Shown one piece after another: positions 59,412 to 63,996 of a DNA stretch of 63,996 nucleotides. The notes beneath the pieces are model-generated. The model worked only from the letters and a program-made list of their open reading frames with translations. It was not told the origin of the DNA and made no database searches. Each line of letters begins with the position of its first letter. The first letter of the stretch is position 1. The DNA comes from Halieaceae bacterium (GTDB lineage Bacteria; Pseudomonadota; Gammaproteobacteria; Pseudomonadales; Halieaceae). Location of the stretch: assembly GCA_024640505.1 (NCBI GenBank), contig JAHEEV010000007.1, positions 1 to 63,996 on the forward strand. The letters are read 5' to 3'. The position numbers and the translations under genes are program-made.

Positions 59412-61106
59412 ATGAATCCTGAGCAGCAGGTCTGCCTCTCACCCGAAGGAGCCCGGTCGGGCAAACTGGGTATCGCCCTTTCGGGGGGCGGCCTGCGGGC
59501 CGCACTGTTCCACATCGGAGTACTGGCGCGACTGGCGGAACGCGACCTGCTGCGCCACGTCTCGGTCATCTCCACCGTCTCTGGAGGCGCTATTATCGGT
59601 GCCTTCTACTATCTCAAGGTCAAGCAACTGCTGGAGAATACCCGTGCAGACGCCCTGAAACCGTCTGCGGAGGCCTACCGTCAGTTGGTAAGGGAAGTCG
59701 AGGAGGAGTTCATTGCCGCGTTGCAGGTAAACATGCGGATAATGGCCTTTGCGGACCGTCAACAGAATGCGCGTATGCTTGCCAGTGAATACTCTTCCAG
59801 CTACCGTTTTGCCGACCTGTTCGACACCTACTTTTTCAAGCCGATCACGGGCCGCGACCGCAATCCCCTGCGGGACCTGCCTATCCAGGCCTCCGCGAAA
59901 GACGGGGCTGCCGTGCCCACGCTGGTCCTGAACGCCACCGCCCTCAACACCGGGCACCTGTTCCAGATGACCGGCACATTTGTCGGGGAGTCCACCGTCT
60001 CTTCCGTGGTGGGAGGTACATCCACTATGCCGCTGCTGCCGCGGCTCTTCATGGATGATCCGTCGCTCCCGTTCGGGCAGCGGACACGCCTGGACCAGAT
60101 AACCCTGGGTCAGGCAGTGGCGGCCTCCTGCTGTGTCCCCGGCCTGTTCGAACCCTTCAGCCTCGAGGGTCTCTACACGGATGAGAAGGGCGAGGACGTG
60201 GAGGTGCGCCTGGTGGACGGTGGCGTGTTCGACAACCAGGGGCTTGTTTCCCTGTTCGAGGAGGGCTGTACTCACTTTGTGTGCAGCGATGCGTCGGAGC
60301 TGCTGCAATGGCAGTCGCGCCCGGTGGAGCTTATCCACCAGGTGGCCATGAGGGCCAATGACATCATGATGGACAGGATCCGCAACGAGACCCTGGCCGA
60401 GTTGCCGGAACATGGGCCCGATCGCTATGCGATCTTCACCCTGGGTGACGCCGATGGCAGCGCGGCTTTCGGGGAGGATGCCGGGCGCTTTCTGGAGGCC
60501 CTGCGCAATATCCGCACCGATCTCGATGCCTTCACTGACCTGGAGGCCAGGTCCCTGATGTACCACGGTTTCATGCTCAGCGGTTTTCACCTCGGCGATA
60601 CGATGCCGGCGCCGGCGGATACCGTGGGGTCACAAGGTGGTAACGAGCATTATTGGGCCTTCCAGGAAATCGAGGCGCTGGCGGGGGATCCCGAGGAGCG
60701 CGCTCGCCTGTTGCGCTACCTCGACGTGGGGTCGAGACAGTTCATGAAAGTGTTTTACCTCGGCAAGACACTGCCGTGGCTTATTCTCATCCTGCCGACA
60801 CTCATTCCCATCGGTTTCTCCGTCCTGCTGATCTACCTGCTGCCCCCGATCCCCACTGCGGCCTGGGTCGTACTGGTCCTGTTTGTGCTCACCGCCGTCG
60901 CCTTTGTCCAGAACGCGCGTATTATCGAGTGGCTGGACCAGATCGACTGGATACGGCACTCGCGCCACAAGCTTGCAATCGCCCTGAAGCCAATCGGTGT
61001 CACTATGATGCTCGCCATGGTCGGCGCCCTGGCGAGCTGGATCAACCTCCGCATTTTCAACCCACTGTTCCTGCGCTATGGCAGGCTGCGGGGTGGGCGG
61101 AAATGA
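59412..61106 (+). CDS. Patatin-like phospholipase with C-terminal membrane helices
   Basis: The 564-residue protein starts with the patatin oxyanion motif IALSGGGLRAALFHIGVL (Gly25-27). The nucleophile Ser57 sits in STVSGGAIIGA, where the usual first Gly of GxSxG is Thr55. The DGG motif with catalytic Asp269 is VDGGVFDNQG. Residues about 460-560 form three hydrophobic helices (LILILPTLIPIGFSVLLIYL; AAWVVLVLFVLTAVAFV; IGVTMMLAMVGALASW), so it is membrane-bound. It probably cleaves phospholipid acyl groups on the cytoplasmic side. Confidence 0.9.
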   Translation: MNPEQQVCLSPEGARSGKLGIALSGGGLRAALFHIGVLARLAERDLLRHVSVISTVSGGAIIGAFYYLKVKQLLENTRADALKPSAEAYRQLVREVEEEFIAALQVNMRIMAFADRQQNARMLASEYSSSYRFADLFDTYFFKPITGRDRNPLRDLPIQASAKDGAAVPTLVLNATALNTGHLFQMTGTFVGESTVSSVVGGTSTMPLLPRLFMDDPSLPFGQRTRLDQITLGQAVAASCCVPGLFEPFSLEGLYTDEKGEDVEVRLVDGGVFDNQGLVSLFEEGCTHFVCSDASELLQWQSRPVELIHQVAMRANDIMMDRIRNETLAELPEHGPDRYAIFTLGDADGSAAFGEDAGRFLEALRNIRTDLDAFTDLEARSLMYHGFMLSGFHLGDTMPAPADTVGSQGGNEHYWAFQEIEALAGDPEERARLLRYLDVGSRQFMKVFYLGKTLPWLILILPTLIPIGFSVLLIYLLPPIPTAAWVVLVLFVLTAVAFVQNARIIEWLDQIDWIRHSRHKLAIALKPIGVTMMLAMVGALASWINLRIFNPLFLRYGRLRGGRK

Positions 61107-61257
61107 CGACGGTGGAATCGGTCCCTGTTATAGCAGTAACCGGGATGCCATCACCGGGGCTGATAAGACCTGGCCACGCCTCACCACCTGGGCTAGTATT
61201 CATGACCCATCCCATGAGCGGTCTACCCGCTGACATTCACTTCCAAGGAGGCATTCC

Positions 61258-61626
61258 ATGATCAGGCAGACTCGATTTTTTACGCTCTTGGCGATTTTCC
61301 TGTCCTTCGGGGCACTGGCCGGAAACGTAGTGGACGTGCAGGAGGGCAAGGCCGCCTATTATGCCGACAGCCTGCACGGCAACAAGACCGCCAGCGGTGA
61401 GACCTACGACAAAAACGCGATGACGGCGGCGCACCGGGAACTGCCGTTCGGCACCCGGGTCAAGGTGACCTATCTGAAAAACGGCAGGTCGGTTGAGGTT
61501 GTGATCAATGATCGGGGTCCGCACAGCAAGAATCGCATCATCGACCTCTCTGGCGCTGCAGCCGAGCAGCTGGGCCTGAAAGAGGCGGGGATCGGGGAGG
61601 TCAAACTCGAAGTGTACGGAGACTAA
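61258..61626 (+). CDS. RlpA-like double-psi beta-barrel protein
   Basis: The 122-residue protein has a signal peptide (FFTLLAIFLSFGALA) and the DPBB core: GKAAYYADSLHGNKTASGET, LPFGTRVKVTYLKNGRSVEV, VINDRGPHSKNRIIDLSGAA. The DRGP and IIDLS motifs are the conserved RlpA active-site part. It has neither lipobox nor SPOR domain, unlike E. coli RlpA, so it may be a free periplasmic peptidoglycan-cleaving or expansin-like protein. Confidence 0.88.
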   Translation: MIRQTRFFTLLAIFLSFGALAGNVVDVQEGKAAYYADSLHGNKTASGETYDKNAMTAAHRELPFGTRVKVTYLKNGRSVEVVINDRGPHSKNRIIDLSGAAAEQLGLKEAGIGEVKLEVYGD

Positions 61627-61697
61627 ACCGCACCTGGGATTTGCCGGTCCCGTGCTCGCGCAGCGCGGGGCGGTCACTGTTAACCGCAGGTGGCAGG

Positions 61698-62387
61698 CTA
61701 TTCCTTGAGCTTGATGTGGAGTTGCCCATCCTCGATCTCAATCAACGCGACACCGGCTGCAAAACTGTTCCAGAAACCCGGGCCGGTGCCAAATTGGTCC
61801 ACCAGATCGACATTCTTCAGGTTGCCGAGCCAGGCATTGGGCACCGGCACACCCATGATACTCACCCCGCGCAGTTTCACGATTGGCCGGTCATCCCGGT
61901 AGGCCAGCTCAACCCCTGCGTTGACCCGTAGTGTCCTGCCACCCATTACCGGCATGTCGGGGTCAACGGGGATCAACAGCTTCGCACTGGCCAGGTCGTC
62001 GGACAGGTCAATGGCAAAACGACTCGCCAGGCTGGGGTTGCTGGCCACCAGGGCATTGAGCTCTCTTTCGCTCAAGTGGATATCGCGCTTTTCAGGGTTT
62101 TCCTCGTATTGTTCCGGTACCAGGCGGCCGTCGGCATCAACTTGATCTTTACGCTTTGCGTTGGGCAGCAACTCTCGTGGATTGACGCCCAACTGCTGCA
62201 ATTTTACGTCCAGGCGCGTTTGCTCATGGCTCGATAGCGTCACGGGTTTAAATTGCGCCGGGTTGATATAGGTCCGGTAAAGCCAGAAGCTGGCCCCGGC
62301 CGTTACCAATATGGTGATGAAAACCGCAAACGCCAGCTGTGAGCCGGAAAATCCCGTTCTGGGCGGTGTGGGTTCCTCTTCACTCAT
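61698..62387 (-). CDS. Single-pass membrane protein, arginine-succinyltransferase-annotated type
   Basis: The likely start is ATG 62387 (MSEEEPTPPRTGFSGSQLAF); a GTG at 62435 would overlap the upstream gene by four bases (GTGA) and is a real alternative. The 229-residue protein has one membrane helix (LAFAVFITILVTAGASFWLY) and a beta-rich periplasmic domain with HLSERELNALVASNPSLASR and VGNLKNVD-like LGNLKNVDLVDQFGTGPGFW. Similar proteins in databases carry an odd arginine N-succinyltransferase name, for which I see no basis. It follows the amphi-Trp gene and may be coupled to it. Confidence 0.7.
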   Translation of the reverse strand: MSEEEPTPPRTGFSGSQLAFAVFITILVTAGASFWLYRTYINPAQFKPVTLSSHEQTRLDVKLQQLGVNPRELLPNAKRKDQVDADGRLVPEQYEENPEKRDIHLSERELNALVASNPSLASRFAIDLSDDLASAKLLIPVDPDMPVMGGRTLRVNAGVELAYRDDRPIVKLRGVSIMGVPVPNAWLGNLKNVDLVDQFGTGPGFWNSFAAGVALIEIEDGQLHIKLKE

Positions 62388-62431
62388 GGCAGCAGACTCC
62401 AGTTGATTATCAGCGTTCTCCCGGAGCCGCG

Positions 62432-62650
62432 TCACCAGCTGATTTCGATTTCCAGGCTGGACTCTTCTGTTTCGACCTCAAGTTCGATTTCGACCTCGAC
62501 CTGCTTCGGGACATTGACCCGGAGCTTGACGCCATCGCGCTCGAACTCCAGGTCATTGTGACGGGCCAGAGAGTCGGCGATGGTGTGGAGCAGCTTGGCG
62601 GCCTCCTCGCGAGACATGTTGCGCTTCTCGGTAATTTCCAGCAGATCCAT
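62432..62650 (-). CDS. Amphi-Trp domain protein
   Basis: The 72-residue protein has a helix (SREEAAKLLHTIADSLARHN), a short beta part with DLEFERDGVKLRVNVPKQVE, and an acidic tail ending EIEISW with the terminal Trp. This is the amphi-Trp pattern: a short amphipathic domain ending in a Trp motif, found in bacteria and haloarchaea. Its role is unknown. It precedes the membrane protein gene with a possible four-base overlap. Confidence 0.8.
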   Translation of the reverse strand: MDLLEITEKRNMSREEAAKLLHTIADSLARHNDLEFERDGVKLRVNVPKQVEVEIELEVETEESSLEIEISW

Positions 62651-62866
62651 GGGAGTTCCTCGTTAGCCTGGTGTGATGAGCTCGGGTAGGGTATACCGAT
62701 GGCTGTCGCTGCGCCAACCCCGTGATAACTCTGCCATAGACGGGGATTGAATTCTATAGAAAACCCATAAGAATCAATGGGATGCTGTAAAGGGGGGTGT
62801 GCCGGCCTGTCCCCGGTGGCACGCCGACGGTGACACGCTGCGATATGGCCTCTGCAAACGCCCGGT

Positions 62867-62892
62867 TCCCGGCTCGGCCATTGGGGCCGGGA
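62867..62892. terminator. Hairpin downstream of the serine hydrolase gene
   Basis: TCCCGGC (62867-62873) and GCCGGGA (62886-62892) form a perfect seven-base stem just past the stop of the serine hydrolase at 62897. There is no T tract on the minus strand. The gap 62651-62896 also has CCCCGT (62718-62723) and ACGGGG (62740-62745) as a smaller hairpin, but no gene. Confidence 0.4.
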
Positions 62893-62896
62893 TCAT

Positions 62897-63996
62897 CTAC
62901 CTTGTCGCGTCGATGGCCTCTTCAAGCAGGGGGATCAACTCGCTGACAATGGCCTGCGTACTCACACCTGTCAACGTGCCAGTGTACTCCTCTAACAGCA
63001 CCACACCCCCGTATTCCCGCTCAACGTCGATCCAGGCGATGGAGCTGTAAAATCCGGGATCCACGTAGAGATAGATGCTGGCGTCATCTTCAGGCGGAAT
63101 AATCCACCAGCCCATCCCGTAGCCCCAGCCGTCCTCTGCCGGGGTGCGTGCCTGCTGCATGAAAGCGACGGCGTCAGCTGAGAGCACCTGGTTGTCACCG
63201 CATTTGCCGTCGTTCAAATGCATGGAGATCAGCCTGGCATAGTCGTCCAGATTGCTGATGGCACCACCCTCCGCGTTCGGGTTTTCGATGCCGATCAGGC
63301 TGTCCGGGTTGCCATCCCACGACTGGGGTGAGCTGAGAAAATTGCCGTAGCGAAAAACGTCCAGGCCGCATGGTTCTCCCACATAGTCATCCCACAACTG
63401 CTGCCAGGTTGCACCCCCCACGGTTTCCGCGACGGCTGCAGCGAGTGTCCATTGACTTCCGCCGTAGTCAAAGGCGGTATCGGGTGCATTGGTCTCCAGC
63501 CCGGGCAGGGGTGTCTCGTAGATCAACTGCGCACAGGCCTGCAGTGTGCCGATGGGAACGTACTGACAGATGTGTGCCCCATAGTCGTCCGGGTTCGTGA
63601 ACAGAACCCCTATTCCCGGTATGCCGGAACGGTTGGAGAGGGCGTGCTCGGTAGTGATGCGTTCATCCCAGACCCCTTGCCAGGGGAGGTAGCTGGCCAT
63701 GGGTGCCGCTATGTCGAAATCGATGTTGTCATCGTCTTCATGCAGCGCCATCAGCAGTGTCGCCGTGGGTACTTTACTCGTGGATGCCAGCAGCACGACG
63801 GTATCTTCCGTCTGGTTGCCGAATGCCGCCTTGTGTATGGGCCCCAGTTCCTTATCGACGATGATGAAGGAGGCACCGGGGAAACCCCCGTTGTCATCGA
63901 CGAACGCCTGCAGCCACGCATTGGCTGCGGTGAAATCCGGCAGTGGCGGCGGCTCGGGCGGTGCCACATCGGGATTGTCGTTGCCGGAACCGTTGC
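62897..63996 (-). CDS. Serine hydrolase, class C beta-lactamase/DD-peptidase fold (5' end off window)
   Basis: The frame is open to the end of the window, beginning NGSGNDNPDVAPPEPPP, so the N-terminus, probably a signal peptide and linker, is missing. The catalytic SxxK is STSK in VLLASTSKVPTATLLMAL. The second motif is FDYGGSQWTLAAAVAE, with Tyr but Gly where YxN has Asn. A late GYGMGWWIIPPEDDA and DPGFYSSIAWIDVEREYG segment stand in for the KTG region. It belongs to the beta-lactamase-like esterases more than to true beta-lactamases. Secreted or lipid-anchored is likely. Confidence 0.8.
   Translation of the reverse strand, partial: NGSGNDNPDVAPPEPPPLPDFTAANAWLQAFVDDNGGFPGASFIIVDKELGPIHKAAFGNQTEDTVVLLASTSKVPTATLLMALHEDDDNIDFDIAAPMASYLPWQGVWDERITTEHALSNRSGIPGIGVLFTNPDDYGAHICQYVPIGTLQACAQLIYETPLPGLETNAPDTAFDYGGSQWTLAAAVAETVGGATWQQLWDDYVGEPCGLDVFRYGNFLSSPQSWDGNPDSLIGIENPNAEGGAISNLDDYARLISMHLNDGKCGDNQVLSADAVAFMQQARTPAEDGWGYGMGWWIIPPEDDASIYLYVDPGFYSSIAWIDVEREYGGVVLLEEYTGTLTGVSTQAIVSELIPLLEEAIDATR

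Noticed and set aside
62750-62800. AT-rich stretch that looks like a promoter for the amphi-Trp gene
   Set aside because: The possible -35 (TTGATT) and -10 (TATAGA) hexamers are only about 13 bases apart, too close for a standard promoter.

Overview
The window looks like chromosomal DNA of a GC-rich, aerobic, probably marine gammaproteobacterium. I base this on a short MPFV-type protein often seen in Pseudomonas-like genomes, a YtfJ-family periplasmic protein, biosynthetic arginine decarboxylase plus agmatinase, a TonB-dependent receptor, paired DUF1302/DUF1329 proteins, LpxR- and AsmA-type envelope proteins, and no sign of plasmid or phage genes. A Cellvibrionales/Halieaceae-like source is a guess from gene content. 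I saw no rRNA, tRNA, insertion sequence, CRISPR array or origin. About 57 protein genes fill nearly all of the sequence, mostly as short operons of 1-4 genes on both strands.

Layout. 1-5.1 kb: two divergent molybdopterin oxidoreductases of one subfamily (the first cut by the window edge), then a glycerol-dehydrogenase-like enzyme, an acyl-carrier-like frame interrupted by an in-frame TGA, and a secreted EF-hand protein. 5.1-9.1 kb: polyamine block, with arginine decarboxylase opposite agmatinase and a deoxyhypusine-synthase-like protein. 9.1-13.3 kb: TauD-type dioxygenase, periplasmic alpha carbonic anhydrase, persulfide dioxygenase-rhodanese fusion, MDR reductase. 13.4-18.9 kb: small conserved proteins, YtfJ, a nuclease, a Tat-exported SDR, and a lipase-like hydrolase downstream of a ribbon-helix-helix/zinc-finger regulator with a palindrome upstream. 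19.1-21.7 kb: lipoprotein sulfatase and sulfotransferase. 21.7-25 kb: hydrolase, truncated globin, O-methyltransferase, DUF1993. 25.1-33.1 kb: envelope block (AsmA, LpxR-like deacylase, DUF3014, coiled-coil membrane protein, tyrosine phosphatase, a small membrane protein resembling styrene-oxide isomerase, outer-membrane barrel). 33.2-39.1 kb: an orphan secretin lipoprotein with a long unassigned C-terminus, a small secreted Cys protein, a GPH-type transporter, a 5'-truncated PAP2 gene and a diiron protein.

39.2-45.2 kb is a metal-homeostasis block: ZnuA- and ZnuB-like proteins without an ATPase, an outer-membrane porin, a DUF2946-like Cys/His protein, a DUF3047 protein and a cation diffusion facilitator. 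45.3-52.4 kb holds a TonB receptor opposite a gamma-glutamyltransferase without signal peptide, then small enzymes. 52.5-59.2 kb (minus strand) is a four-gene operon: D-aminoacylase-like amidohydrolase, DUF1302, DUF1329, YtcJ-like amidohydrolase. 59.4-64 kb: patatin with C-terminal membrane helices, RlpA-like protein, amphi-Trp protein plus membrane partner, and a serine hydrolase running off the window.

The points most worth a second look are the acyl-carrier frame split by TGA, the orphan secretin and its palindromic promoter region, the regulator-hydrolase pair, the isomerase-like membrane protein, the DHS-like polyamine enzyme, and the ATPase-less zinc transporter set. No single locus can be declared a new defence or biosynthetic system from sequence alone.
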